DNA of 22,195 bases. Origin: a virus. The position numbers and the translations under genes are program-made. Below are positions 1 to 7,670 of this stretch, one piece after another. The stretch is taken from the IMG/VR virus record IMGVR_UViG_3300042451_000610, positions 1 through 22,195 of that record; one strand, written 5' to 3'. The notes beneath the pieces were generated by a model that saw only the letters and a program-made list of their open reading frames with translations, did no database searches and had not been told where the DNA came from. How positions within the stretch are numbered: position 1 is the first letter of the stretch; every line of letters starts with the position of its first letter.

Positions 1-968
1 TCGGCCCAGCATTTGCCGCCGAGGATCGCGCCTTGGTTCTTGAGGCTGGCGAGGTAGGCGTTGACGCTTTCGGTGACATCTTCGAGGTATGTCTTGCTGA
101 TGAGGCGATCCACTGCCCACAGGTGGGCGCGTTGTAGCGAGTCGAAAATGAGGTCGGCTGTGCGCCGGACATTGACGAATTGGTATTTGATGTCCGTGCT
201 GCCGGTCTGGTTGCCCCAGAGGCGGAATCCACCGCTGCGGATGAAGGTTGCGACATTGCCGAGGTTGAGCACATTGGCCAGTGAGGATGTATCGCCCAAC
301 ACGAAATCAACGGCCTTGTCGATTTTCTCGATGCCGAAAACTTCGTTGTTGGAGGGTGACCACCAGAAGCCACGCTCGTTGTCTATGCGAGCCATGACAC
401 CAGCCACATAGGGGGCTGGGTCTTGCCCGCCGTTGACGGCTGGCCAGATGCCGTAGATGCGGTCGTTGCCGTTGGCTGTTACCCATGCACTGGCTTCTGT
501 GGCGGTGTCGATTGCAGCAACGCTGGAAACGAGGCCAGCGATGGCAACTGCACGGAGAGCGTTTGCGACGTCTTGCACATCGTCAATCGTAGTGGTTGCA
601 TAAGCGCCTTCCGCCACGATGAGGCGAGGCGTTACATTGAGTTCAGACTGAGCTTTGCGGAGGGCGTGGACGCCTGTGAGCAGGGTCGAGCTACCAGCGA
701 CATCAGTGGCTGCTGCCACGCGGACGACCACGACAACCGCGCCGGTCTGTGCGTAAATAGCTTCGATGGCTTTTGCGAGGTAGCTGGTCGCGCCGAGCTT
801 GGTCGAGAGACCCGTGGGCGATGTCACGAGGACGGGCGTATTAAGCGGAAAATCCGTGCTTGTGATGCCTGTGCCGACAAGGCCGATGACAGATGAGGAA
901 ACGGTTTTGATCGGGCGCGGCCCGCCTGTGATTTCTTGGACTTCTACTCCGTGGAGAAAATTTGACAT
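1..968 (-). CDS. Contractile tail sheath protein (P2 FI-like), cut by window edge
   Basis: This is the tail sheath subunit that surrounds the tail tube and contracts to drive DNA delivery. The reading frame opens with MSNFLHGVEVQEITGGPRPI and stays open for about 322 residues to the left edge, so the C-terminus is missing. The N-terminus (a phrase on induced ring or loop 'GVEVQEI..GPRPI', then 'SSVIGLVGTA') and the later 'NERGFWWSPSNNEVFGIEK' and 'NVRRTADLIFDSL' stretches are typical of the Mu/P2 FI sheath family, which is roughly 390 residues long in P2. It follows the tail fibre gene after a 76-base gap that carries one copy of the 20-base repeat element. No Shine-Dalgarno sequence precedes the ATG at 968. 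The tube protein and tape measure should lie further left, outside the window. Family assignment is confident. Confidence 0.93.
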   Translation of the reverse strand, partial: MSNFLHGVEVQEITGGPRPIKTVSSSVIGLVGTGITSTDFPLNTPVLVTSPTGLSTKLGATSYLAKAIEAIYAQTGAVVVVVRVAAATDVAGSSTLLTGVHALRKAQSELNVTPRLIVAEGAYATTTIDDVQDVANALRAVAIAGLVSSVAAIDTATEASAWVTANGNDRIYGIWPAVNGGQDPAPYVAGVMARIDNERGFWWSPSNNEVFGIEKIDKAVDFVLGDTSSLANVLNLGNVATFIRSGGFRLWGNQTGSTDIKYQFVNVRRTADLIFDSLQRAHLWAVDRLISKTYLEDVTESVNAYLASLKNQGAILGGKCWA

Positions 969-1022
969 GGTTGTTTAGTTGGTTGCGGTTGCGGGTGAGA
1001 GTGTGCAGGGATCGCGTGCTGG

Positions 1023-1042
1023 TGTCTTCTGCGGGGACTTCC
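1023..1042 (-). repeat. 20-base dispersed element, copy 1
   Basis: Minus-strand sequence GGAAGTCCCCGCAGAAGACA. It lies in the 76-base gap between the tail fibre and sheath genes, 55 bases upstream of the sheath start. Four further copies in the same orientation are at 5046, 10937, 13953 and 17296; 18 of 20 positions are invariant. This copy lacks an AT-rich box at the 16-base spacing seen in three others. Confidence 0.85.
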
Positions 1043-1044
1043 TG

Positions 1045-3009
1045 TTAGAATTTGATGCAGTAGAGCAGGGCGATGTTTTTCGGGCGGGTTTCGGTGTCGC
1101 CTGTTTCTCCTGTTATTGCTCCCGATCCTGCTCCTACATGGTTTTGTTGGCTTCCAAAATCGTGTTTCTGGTTAGTCGTTGCAGCTGAATAAGTGTGAGA
1201 ATGCTTTTTAAAAGCGTCATCCTGTTTCACGCCAAAAGCATCCGACTTTGTGCCGTCCGAATTTGTCCCGCTGCCGCGCACGAAGTAGCCGCGCATGTCG
1301 GGAAGTGGCAGGCGTTTATTTGCTGCAAAATCTGCGGATGCGCTTACGCCGCGAGTTGATGCCGCGCCTGTGCTCGTCTGGATGGGCAAAAGTGTGTTGC
1401 TCCAACTTGCCCACAGCACTGCGAAAAGCTCGTCATAATTTTGACTTTTATAAAAAGCCCCGCTCGCAGCAGAGCCGATTGTTTTGCCATCTGCTGCAAG
1501 CCAGCCGCTCGGTGCGGAGGTTGTTGCAAATGGCATTACCGCACCGGGCGGGACAAAAAGAACGGCGGCACTGGCAAGGCCTGCGGGTGTGACTGCGCGT
1601 GTTGCGTCCGTCCCGGTTTGCGTTTCGGTGCTGGTGGCCAGCTCGACGATGCCTGCCCGTGCGTCAGTCGCTGTGCGGCTTGCAAGCGATGCAGGCGTGA
1701 CGGCGCGGGTTGTGTCCGTGCCGGCTTGTGTTTCGGTATTGTCCGCCAGCTCAACGATACCTTGAATGGATGTTGTGGCCGATCTGTCGATAGGAACGAA
1801 AGCGGCGAGCACATCTGCCAGTCGTTTGGGAGTCACTGCTTTTGCTGTGTCTGTCGCTGTAATCAAATCTGCTTGCGTTGCAATTTGAATAATTCCCGCC
1901 CGTGTTTCACTGGCCGTGCGGCTGGCAAGACCGGCTGGCGTCACTGCGAGGTTTGTAGCCGTTCCTGTTTGCGTTTCGGAATTGGTTGCAAGTTCGACGA
2001 TTCCAGCCCGTGTGTCTGTCGCTGTGCGGCTGGCGAGACCAGCTGGCGTTACGGCGCGGCCTGCATCGGTTCCTGCTTGCGTCTCGGCGTTTGTCGCCAG
2101 TTGAACGATACCAGATTTATCGTTGGTGGCCCCGTCGGTTTTTGCGACATAAAGTTCAGTGAGAACATGGCCTAAATTTGCAGGAGTGATGGCGCGTGTC
2201 GTATCTGTTCCGAGAACGCTTTCATTATTTGTCGCAAGCTCGACGATTCCACTCCGTGATGTTGTAGCGGTGCGACTTGCCAGAGCGGCAGGAGTCACGG
2301 CTTTGTTGGTATCCGTTCCGGTCTGCGTTTCGGTGCTGCTCGCCAATACGACCACACCGGCACGACTAGTTGTAGCCGTGCGATCCACGAGCCGCGCAAC
2401 GGTTAGGGCCTTGGTTGCATCTGGCGCGAGAGCTTGCGCTTCGGCGGTGGTGGCCAATTCAATGAGGCCACGGCGCGTTTCTGTGGCCGTTACCTGCGCG
2501 AGCTTCAAGGGCGTGATGATTTTGGTGTCGATTGTTCCTGCCTGCGCCTCCTCTGTTGTAGCGATGGCAAGCACGCCGAGGCGGGTTTCGTTGGCTTGAG
2601 CGTAGGAAAACCCTGCGTCTCCCACCGTGACTGATCCCGGAGGAACATTGGTCATCACAAAATCCATCGCAAAGAGTGCGCTGGCCGTGCTGCCTTTTGT
2701 GAGGATGACGCCTGTCTGCGAATATACGGCGAACAGGACATTGTTGTTCGTGTAAAGGCCGATTTCCTTGACCGAGTAGGAGTCTGCGGAATCGTCCTGC
2801 GCCGTGAGGTGGATCGTGCCGGGGACTGGCACACTGCTGCCGCTTGGATCGAGGCGCTTGATCTCAGTTTGCAGTGCCGTGCGGGTGGCCAGTGGCGTGT
2901 AGCCTCCGCTTCCGATGGCAATTTTTGTAAGGGTTACTGGGCCGATGGCCCCGCCCACTTGGGCGATGGCGGCGCGGCCTGCGTTGGTGATGACGAATTG
3001 AAGGGCCAT
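1045..3009 (-). CDS. Phage tail fibre protein (P2 gpH-like) with nine internal repeats and collar domain
   Basis: Receptor-binding side fibre, 654 residues. Residues 1-140 (MALQFVITNAGRAAIAQ, KEIGLYTNNNVLFAVYSQ) match the N-terminal domain of P2-type fibres that attaches to the baseplate. Residues 141-481 hold nine imperfect repeats of about 35-45 residues, each with a G(I/V)(V/I)ELAT core followed by ETQTGTD and AVTPAGLASRTAT, the phage tail fibre repeat type. From about residue 487 (PPGAVMPFATTSAPSGWLAADG) to the end there is a tail-collar-like domain with NHVGAGSGAITG and the ending ENIALLYCIKF-like 'RPKNIALLYCIKF'. It starts 6 bases after the baseplate I gene. No chaperone gene follows directly; the sheath gene comes next. 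No Shine-Dalgarno is visible. Assignment is confident; receptor is unknown. Confidence 0.92.
   Translation of the reverse strand: MALQFVITNAGRAAIAQVGGAIGPVTLTKIAIGSGGYTPLATRTALQTEIKRLDPSGSSVPVPGTIHLTAQDDSADSYSVKEIGLYTNNNVLFAVYSQTGVILTKGSTASALFAMDFVMTNVPPGSVTVGDAGFSYAQANETRLGVLAIATTEEAQAGTIDTKIITPLKLAQVTATETRRGLIELATTAEAQALAPDATKALTVARLVDRTATTSRAGVVVLASSTETQTGTDTNKAVTPAALASRTATTSRSGIVELATNNESVLGTDTTRAITPANLGHVLTELYVAKTDGATNDKSGIVQLATNAETQAGTDAGRAVTPAGLASRTATDTRAGIVELATNSETQTGTATNLAVTPAGLASRTASETRAGIIQIATQADLITATDTAKAVTPKRLADVLAAFVPIDRSATTSIQGIVELADNTETQAGTDTTRAVTPASLASRTATDARAGIVELATSTETQTGTDATRAVTPAGLASAAVLFVPPGAVMPFATTSAPSGWLAADGKTIGSAASGAFYKSQNYDELFAVLWASWSNTLLPIQTSTGAASTRGVSASADFAANKRLPLPDMRGYFVRGSGTNSDGTKSDAFGVKQDDAFKKHSHTYSAATTNQKHDFGSQQNHVGAGSGAITGETGDTETRPKNIALLYCIKF
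1567..2589 (-). repeat. Nine in-frame tail-fibre repeats
   Basis: DNA encoding residues 141-481 of the tail fibre. It contains nine degenerate units of roughly 105-135 bases. Several neighbouring units share long near-identical segments, such as those encoding AVTPAGLASRTAT, which gives scope for recombination that changes fibre length. Confidence 0.8.
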
Positions 3010-3014
3010 AAGTG

Positions 3015-3782
3015 TTAGTAGGTGGCTGCGCAGTCGAGCCGGTTAAATGTGGCGGCGCGGCAGATGCCGATGACATTTACTGAGCCGACGAAGGATTCCA
3101 GTGCCTCAAGCGTGAAGTCACTTCGCACCGGCTTGACGGCTGCGACGGCTTTGGTGATTGAGTCCTGCACGGAGGCAGGTGTCTGGAGCCAGCCGAGGGC
3201 GATTGCGAAAGTGTGTGGGTCTCCTTTGGGAGATGTCTGCCACCACTCCGTCAGTTTAAGAGCGATGCCGAAGGAATTGAGCAATGTTCTAACAGCAGCG
3301 ACAGTTCCTTTTTTGCGATGAATCTCGGCAGAGTTCTTGATGACATTTCGCTTGGTGTCAGTTGTCCAGTTGGCGTCCCATTCATCGACCGATGTTGCCC
3401 AGGCTAACCATGGCAGGAGGTTTTCCGGGCAGGTGTCGGCGTTCCAAAGCGAGCGGATGGGCGTTGAGATGGTGCCGAGGCGGGAGGTGGCGAGGGAGAG
3501 GGATCGCTCTGGGCTGGTGGCGTTGGGCGGCAGGAGGTCGCGCAGGGTTATGTCCGCAGCGATTTCGTCTTCGTTGGCGGGGTCGCCATAAACGACATTT
3601 GTGCGGTTCGTCCATGCGACTTTGATGGCAACCTTGGTGTCGAGAAGATCGCCAGCCGAGCTGTATTCTTGACGAAGAATGTTCCACAGGAGGTCGGTGG
3701 TTTTCGCAGCGTTCGGGGCTTGTCCGTAGTAAAAGAAATTCCCGTCTTGGTCGGAAAGATATTGGTAAATTGAACGGCTCAT
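3015..3782 (-). CDS. Phage tail protein I (P2 gpI-like baseplate protein)
   Basis: Baseplate wedge component that links the baseplate to the tail fibre. It has 255 residues, longer than P2 gpI. The middle (about residues 110-170) carries the family signature: NADTCPENLLPWLAWATSVD, then WDANWTTDTKRNVIKNS and the RKKGTVAAVRTLLNSFG stretch, which are the typical 'LPWLAWALSVD...W....R..i..s...hr.KGT..av' pattern of tail protein I. The N-terminal ~75 residues (YQYLSDQDGNFFYYGQAPNA) are an extension I do not recognise. It follows gene J by one base and precedes fibre H, the P2 order J-I-H. Confident. Confidence 0.92.
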   Translation of the reverse strand: MSRSIYQYLSDQDGNFFYYGQAPNAAKTTDLLWNILRQEYSSAGDLLDTKVAIKVAWTNRTNVVYGDPANEDEIAADITLRDLLPPNATSPERSLSLATSRLGTISTPIRSLWNADTCPENLLPWLAWATSVDEWDANWTTDTKRNVIKNSAEIHRKKGTVAAVRTLLNSFGIALKLTEWWQTSPKGDPHTFAIALGWLQTPASVQDSITKAVAAVKPVRSDFTLEALESFVGSVNVIGICRAATFNRLDCAATY

Positions 3783-3783
3783 T

Positions 3784-4683
3784 TTACTGGCTCAAGCCTC
3801 CGTATGTCAGATTGATCGCGGTGCAAAATGGCGCTTTTGTGTGATCGCAAACGATGTTGGCCGTGGGTGCGGTAAGCGTGACTTTTTGAACCCCGTCCAC
3901 GTGGAGCGCGGCGTAGATCGCGGAGAGGTTAATGTCGTTGCCAACTTTGTGATTTTGCGTGGCGAATGCTTGGGCGCTGTCTCGGGCCTCCTGCATCACG
4001 ACCTCCGAGTCGGGGCCGGGGAAAGTAAAAATCGTCGCGGTGATCGTGTAGTTTTGGATCGATGCGCCTTGCACGGTTACGGCATCCGTGAGCGGACGGA
4101 CGGATTCGGCGTTGAGTGCGAGCGTGACATTGCTGATAACGGTTGCCGAGGGTGCGCCGTTGCCTGTGAGGCCGAGGACGGTCACGAGGACATTGCCGGG
4201 GGAGACGGTGGGAGGGCCGACGATGGTGGCGTGTTTGACGCCGGCCACTTTCAGCGCGTGGTAAAGATAGCTTCCTTCGGGGCCTGCCGTGCTCAAGCCC
4301 TCAAGGGCGAGCGTGACGCGATAGCGAAAATCGGTGTCTGTTTCCATGACGGCCAAGCGCGGAGGAATTGCTGTCGGAGCTGCTGGCACGAGGACTTTGC
4401 GCGAGGTGCCGAAGATCGCTCCGAGTTGATCGAGGTCCGCGCCGGTCGCATAGGCGAGCATGACGCCACGGGCGGCATCGTTGACTCGTTGCCGGATGAG
4501 CATTTCTCGGTAGGCGCAGACTTCCAGAATTTTAAAGGCGGGGTCGCTCTCCACGATGGCGGTGAATGCCGGATCGCGGGCTTTGAGGTCGTCGACCATC
4601 TCCTGCAAAATCGCGGCGTAGTCGAGGCTTTCGACAATCGTCGGCGCGGGAAGGCTGCTGAGGTCGATGGGCGTGTAACTCAT
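3784..4683 (-). CDS. Baseplate assembly protein J (P2 gpJ-like)
   Basis: Baseplate wedge protein, 299 residues, close to the size of P2 gpJ. Visible family features are the N-terminal IDLSSLPAPTIVESLDYAAI, the DPAFKILEVCAYREMLIRQRVNDAARGVMLAYATGADLDQLGAIFG block at about residues 46-92, the 'RYRVTLALEGLSTAGPEGSYLYHALKV' block, and the C-terminal 'VDGVQKVTL' element. These are characteristic of the baseplate J-like family. The start codon overlaps the stop of gene W by four bases (ATGA), so the two are probably translationally coupled. Confident. Confidence 0.95.
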   Translation of the reverse strand: MSYTPIDLSSLPAPTIVESLDYAAILQEMVDDLKARDPAFTAIVESDPAFKILEVCAYREMLIRQRVNDAARGVMLAYATGADLDQLGAIFGTSRKVLVPAAPTAIPPRLAVMETDTDFRYRVTLALEGLSTAGPEGSYLYHALKVAGVKHATIVGPPTVSPGNVLVTVLGLTGNGAPSATVISNVTLALNAESVRPLTDAVTVQGASIQNYTITATIFTFPGPDSEVVMQEARDSAQAFATQNHKVGNDINLSAIYAALHVDGVQKVTLTAPTANIVCDHTKAPFCTAINLTYGGLSQ

Positions 4684-5015
4684 ACGACCATGCCGTCAAG
4701 TGTGAGCGCGGTTCCGGTGGGGAGATAGACGCCTTCGAGGGCGATGGTGATCTTGCCGGGTTCGATAGCCTGGGCAATGACGCGAGTTATTTCGACGCGA
4801 GGCTCCCATTTGCGGATCGCCTCAATGGTGGCGACATAGATTTCGACGATGGTGCCGCGATTCATCGGGGCATCCACGAGGTCAAACAGGCGCGAGCCGT
4901 AGTCTCGGAGCATGACGCGAGAGCCGAGCGGGGTCGTGAGAATGTCCCGTATCGACTGCTTCAAATGGTCCAGACCGGAAAGCGCCTTGCCGGTGTCGCT
5001 GCTCATGCCTCGCAT
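4680..5015 (-). CDS. Baseplate assembly protein W (gp25/gpW-type lysozyme-like fold)
   Basis: Small baseplate wedge protein of 111 residues. SIRDILTTPLGSRVMLRDYGSRLFDLVDAP (residues 22-51) is the hallmark of the P2 W / T4 gp25 family. The rest (PRVEITRVIAQAIEPGKITIALEG) also fits. A second in-frame ATG at 5006 (MSSDTGK) could be the start. A candidate promoter ends about 10 bases upstream of 5015, which would give an almost leaderless mRNA starting at or next to 5015. The gap upstream holds one composite repeat. It overlaps gene J by ATGA. Confident on family, less so on start. Confidence 0.93.
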   Translation of the reverse strand: MRGMSSDTGKALSGLDHLKQSIRDILTTPLGSRVMLRDYGSRLFDLVDAPMNRGTIVEIYVATIEAIRKWEPRVEITRVIAQAIEPGKITIALEGVYLPTGTALTLDGMVV

Positions 5016-5023
5016 GGGGCGAG

Positions 5024-5065
5024 ATTTTATGGCTGCGCTGGGGGGTGTCTTCTGCGGGGACTTCC
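5024..5065 (-). promoter_or_regulatory. Candidate promoter: 20-base element (copy 2) plus TAAAAT box
   Basis: On the minus strand the element GGAAGTCCCCGCAGAAGACA occupies 5065-5046 and ends in a -35-like AAGACA. After 16 bases comes TAAAAT (5029-5024), a good -10-like box. The predicted start of transcription would fall near 5017, right at the gene W start codon. In this copy TCTGCGGG and CCCGCAGA also form an eight-base-pair inverted repeat. Promoter function is inferred from recurrence and spacing. Confidence 0.5.
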
Positions 5066-5082
5066 CGCAGAGAGGTTAGAAA

Positions 5083-5117
5083 GGTTTAACCACGGAGGAC
5101 ACGGAGAGCACGGAGGG
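5083..5117. repeat. Host-style CACGGAG repeat with GGTTTAACC, copy A
   Basis: Plus strand reads GGTTTAACC followed by CACGGAGGA-CACGGAGAG-CACGGAGGG. The same block occurs at 10962 and 13978, each time next to the 20-base element. I know this repeat style from intergenic DNA of Verrucomicrobiota and Planctomycetota; the taxonomic link is from memory. Confidence 0.75.
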
Positions 5118-5132
5118 TCGGATTATTTTATC

Positions 5133-5645
5133 TTAGGAAGCAGGAGGAGAAATTTGAGCGGAGTTGGTCTGGCATGACCCAATTTTTTTTTGGTTGATTA
5201 TGAAATTAGCAATCGAATCTAAGACCTGTCTTGCTCCTAAAATTTGATTAGATATGGCTTCTATTTGCTGCACGGTGGCGTTGTTGGCGATGGCCGAAGC
5301 AAGCTCGGCGTTTAATAAAGTTATTTGTCCTTGGATTTCTGCTTCCATTAGACTTACTGCTGAGTCGAATGCAGAGACCGCCATTTGTTCCATTGCCAGT
5401 AAAAGCTGCTGATACCACATTGGATCGATAATTCCAGAAAAGTGCTCTACTATTGCTTTTATTGGATTCGCGGCAGTCAATAATGCTTGAAGTGCTGAAA
5501 GTGTAGGAGCGAACGGTAAGCAGGCCAAAGTTAGCATTAGTTGAACCTGAACATGAGCGCATATGCTCTTTTCTGCTGCTTTTACCCTTGCTTCTAAGCC
5601 TTGCAGTTGAGCGTTTAGGTCTTGTTTGCAATTCATGTCAGCCAT
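5133..5645 (-). CDS. Unknown helical protein inserted between baseplate genes V and W
   Basis: I do not recognise this 170-residue protein. It looks almost entirely alpha-helical and alanine/leucine-rich, with hydrophobic stretches at about residues 36-60 (LMLTLACLPFAPTLSALQALL) and helices with heptad-like spacing later (LLNAELASAIANNATVQQIEAISNQIL). There is no signal peptide or clear membrane anchor. Unlike most neighbours it has a good ribosome binding site: AAGGA, seven bases before the ATG at 5645. The gene is visibly richer in A and T than the flanking baseplate genes, and gene V ends only four bases upstream. Its place between V and W suggests either a baseplate accessory part or a recently acquired cargo gene. 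An alternative start is ATG 5636. Confidence 0.75.
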   Translation of the reverse strand: MADMNCKQDLNAQLQGLEARVKAAEKSICAHVQVQLMLTLACLPFAPTLSALQALLTAANPIKAIVEHFSGIIDPMWYQQLLLAMEQMAVSAFDSAVSLMEAEIQGQITLLNAELASAIANNATVQQIEAISNQILGARQVLDSIANFIINQKKIGSCQTNSAQISPPAS

Positions 5646-5649
5646 AGTT

Positions 5650-6348
5650 TTATCCTTGTAAGTTTATTCCACTGCTATCGATTTTAATTTTTGAACCTCC
5701 AAACGAGATACTTACGCTTGATGATGTCATAATTATTATGCCCTGCTCTGTGAGTGCTGTTATGGTTTTGTCAGCTATTAAAATTTTTGCATCGCTGCCG
5801 ATTTGGGCGAGAATTTTTGAAGCGGTGATTTCTGTTTTGGCGTCCGATCCAATTTGCGCGAGGATTTTGTCCGAGGTGATTTCGGTTTTGGCATCGTCTC
5901 CAACTTTCGCCGTGATCTTGGACGGAGTGATTTCCGTCTGCGCATCGTCTCCAACTTTGACCGTTGCCGATCCTTCGGGGAGTTCGATGAGGTGGGCGTG
6001 GTTCTCTCGGTCGTATTCGATGACGGCCCCATCTTTGTAGGTGGTGCGGCTGATCTCGGCTTTGTCGCCGTTCGCAGGGTAGTCGTTTTTATAGACTCCT
6101 CCCGGCATGACATAGCCAGCGGAGAGTTCGCCACCGGGGGCCATGACGATGACTTGCTCGCCGACTTCGGGGGCGTGCCATGTGCGGTCTTCACCGGCGC
6201 GGCTGGTGAGCCACGGGAGCCATGCGCTGGTGTTGTCTCCCATCGTGACGCGAAGGCGGGCTTTGGCGTAGTCCGCCTCAAGCACCGTGCCGGGTCGGAT
6301 GGTGTTGGACAGACGGCGCTCAAGCTCACCTATGCGGGCGTTGCTCAT
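5650..6348 (-). CDS. Baseplate assembly protein V (P2 gpV-like central spike)
   Basis: Membrane-piercing spike at the tip of the tail, 232 residues. The OB-fold part shows the gpV pattern: GTVLEADYAKARLRVTMGDNTSAWLPWLTSRAG, then PEVGEQVIVMAPGGELSAGYV and PGGVYKNDYPA (residues 20-91). Residues 131-192 form nearly perfect 17-residue repeats (VGDDAKTEITSDKILAQ type), which fit a triple-stranded beta-helix needle, and the tail SFGGSKIKIDSSGINLQG is typical of spike tips. I chose ATG 6348 because it overlaps the stop of the upstream gene as ATGA and starts the conserved domain; an upstream in-frame ATG at 6456 lies inside the preceding gene. Confident. Confidence 0.93.
   Translation of the reverse strand: MSNARIGELERRLSNTIRPGTVLEADYAKARLRVTMGDNTSAWLPWLTSRAGEDRTWHAPEVGEQVIVMAPGGELSAGYVMPGGVYKNDYPANGDKAEISRTTYKDGAVIEYDRENHAHLIELPEGSATVKVGDDAQTEITPSKITAKVGDDAKTEITSDKILAQIGSDAKTEITASKILAQIGSDAKILIADKTITALTEQGIIIMTSSSVSISFGGSKIKIDSSGINLQG
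5772..5958 (-). repeat. Tandem 51-base coding repeats in spike gene V
   Basis: About three and a half units of 51 bases, each encoding a 17-residue motif such as VGDDAKTEITSDKILAQ. The units are similar at DNA level as well, so recent duplication is likely. They would set the length of the beta-helical needle. Confidence 0.8.
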
Positions 6349-6887
6349 GTGGCGAGGATGTCTTGAATCGGCACATAGTCCGGCTCGTGGGGGATGCCGA
6401 TCTTGGGTGCCCACGAGGCGCGGATGTCTGTTGGCAGTGCTCCACCTTCTGGCCATGCGGTTTCACCGAGAAGGCAGGTATGTTCCCACTCGACGCGCCA
6501 GACTTCGTATTCGGGATTTTCGGCGTCGAACTCTTGCGGGGTGGCGGCGATGAATCGGGCGGGCGTGACGGGCATTCCGAACCGCTGGCCTTGGAGGAAG
6601 GCGGCGAAGTTTGCCGACATGAGGCGGACGGCGAATTTGTTGCCCTGCTTGTATGAATATATGAGCGAGGCAGAAAAGCGGATGTCCACCTGGAGTTGCT
6701 GCGTTCCGATGTCTGCGGTTGCGTTTGGCTCGATTGTGTCCAACTCGAAAGTGATGGCTGGCACCTCGATCTTGTCCATGTAACGCGAATATGCGGCGAT
6801 GGTTTTGACCGTGCTGCCGAATTTGGCGTTGATCTTCTCTGCGATCTTCGTGTGGAGGACGGCGAGGTCTATTTGCTGAGTTGCCAT
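6345..6887 (-). CDS. Probable tail terminator/completion protein
   Basis: A 180-residue protein with no motif I can name with certainty. It begins QIDLAVLHTKIAEKINAKFGSTVKTIAAYSR and continues EVPAITFELDTIEPNATADIGTQQLQVDIRFSASLIYSYKQGN, a helix followed by beta strands, as in tail terminator and Mu gp37-like proteins. Its place is telling: after a minor-tail-Z-like gene and before spike V, the slot occupied by tail completion genes in P2-like phages. It overlaps the upstream gene by 19 bases and gene V by four (ATGA). The role is inferred from position and gross composition; the family is not certain. Confidence 0.8.
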   Translation of the reverse strand: MATQQIDLAVLHTKIAEKINAKFGSTVKTIAAYSRYMDKIEVPAITFELDTIEPNATADIGTQQLQVDIRFSASLIYSYKQGNKFAVRLMSANFAAFLQGQRFGMPVTPARFIAATPQEFDAENPEYEVWRVEWEHTCLLGETAWPEGGALPTDIRASWAPKIGIPHEPDYVPIQDILAT

Positions 6888-7384
6888 TTTAGTTGGGATT
6901 CAAATTCGCGTTGCAGGCGTTCGCCGATTTCGTTTTCGAGACTGCCCATGGCATCCATGCCGGGGTCGAGGATGTTGACGCCTTCGGATTTTTTAATGGG
7001 CAGGCGTTTCTTTCCGACCCGCTCGAAAACATGCCCGCCCATTTTCTTGGAGATGAAGGCACCGGGGCGCTTGGCGGGGCCTGCTGTGACGCCGCCTTTG
7101 GTTTGCCGTGGCTTCATAACCTTCAGCGGGATGTTGCGCAGGCCAGCCCACACGCGCCCGAGCACGCCATCTTTGCCCATGACTTCGACGCGCATCCTGC
7201 CTTTGATGACTTTGCCCGTGACTTTGGTCGCCTTGCTGATGCGTCGGGCTGCTTCGTTGCCTGCCCAGCGGGTGACGCGAGAGACGGCGCTGCGCATGGC
7301 TGGCTCGATCTGTTTTTGCGTTGCCCCAAGGTCGCGCCCGATGCGGTCGAGTCCTTTGGCGTTGATGAAAATCATGTCACTCAT
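6869..7384 (-). CDS. Minor tail protein Z-like / tail completion protein
   Basis: A basic protein of 171 residues resembling the prophage minor tail protein Z (GPZ) family, which helps complete the neck end of the tail. Features are an N-terminal helix (LDRIGRDLGATQKQIEPAMRSAVSRVTRWAGNEAARRISKATKV), then VKGRMRV-like 'IKGRMRVEV', 'RVWAGLRNIPL' and 'GAFISKKMGGHVFERVGKKRLPIKK', the usual 'r.gaF......g...vf.R..k.rlPI' signature. I chose ATG 7384 (MSDMIFINAK), which overlaps the stop of the previous gene; the frame is open further upstream but that part reads as low-complexity out-of-frame sequence. Confident on family. Confidence 0.88.
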   Translation of the reverse strand: MSDMIFINAKGLDRIGRDLGATQKQIEPAMRSAVSRVTRWAGNEAARRISKATKVTGKVIKGRMRVEVMGKDGVLGRVWAGLRNIPLKVMKPRQTKGGVTAGPAKRPGAFISKKMGGHVFERVGKKRLPIKKSEGVNILDPGMDAMGSLENEIGERLQREFESQLKWQLSK

Positions 7385-7670
7385 GCGCGAGGGTGACGGT
7401 GGCGAGGCCGGTGCCGTCTGGTTGGATTTCCATGACGGTGTAATCCTTGCCTTCCACTTTGCAGGCGGTTTCGCGGGGGATGCCGGTGACATCGCTCTCT
7501 TTGCACTGGAAACGGGGCTGCGTGCTGTCGAGGACTACCTCGCCCACGGCGCTGTCGAAAAAGGCGTTGTCGAAATAGCCGCGCACGATCCGAGTTCCGG
7601 TGGGCAGGGCAAACAGAATCTCGGTGTGATCGAGGCCGGAGAAAAAGACATCGAGGTTGCCGTAGGTCAT
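7377..7670 (-). CDS. Head-tail joining protein, lambda gpFII-like
   Basis: A 97-residue protein with the layout of lambda gpFII-type attachment proteins: GTRIVRGYFDNAFFDSAVGEVVLDSTQPRFQCKESDV, then GIPRETACKVEGKDYTVMEIQPDGTGLATVTL. The pattern 'RG.FD......v....P.f......v..i.rg..v.v.g..y.V....pDg.G...l.L' fits a tail-attachment beta-barrel at the head-tail connector. It starts with an ATGA overlap with the endolysin gene and ends with an eight-base overlap with the Z-like gene. Its position at the switch from head and lysis genes to tail genes agrees. Fairly confident. Confidence 0.82.
   Translation of the reverse strand: MTYGNLDVFFSGLDHTEILFALPTGTRIVRGYFDNAFFDSAVGEVVLDSTQPRFQCKESDVTGIPRETACKVEGKDYTVMEIQPDGTGLATVTLAHE

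Noticed and set aside
3841-4728. Plus-strand open frame of 295 codons opposite baseplate J
   Set aside because: Antisense shadow; the minus-strand J protein matches its family along its length.
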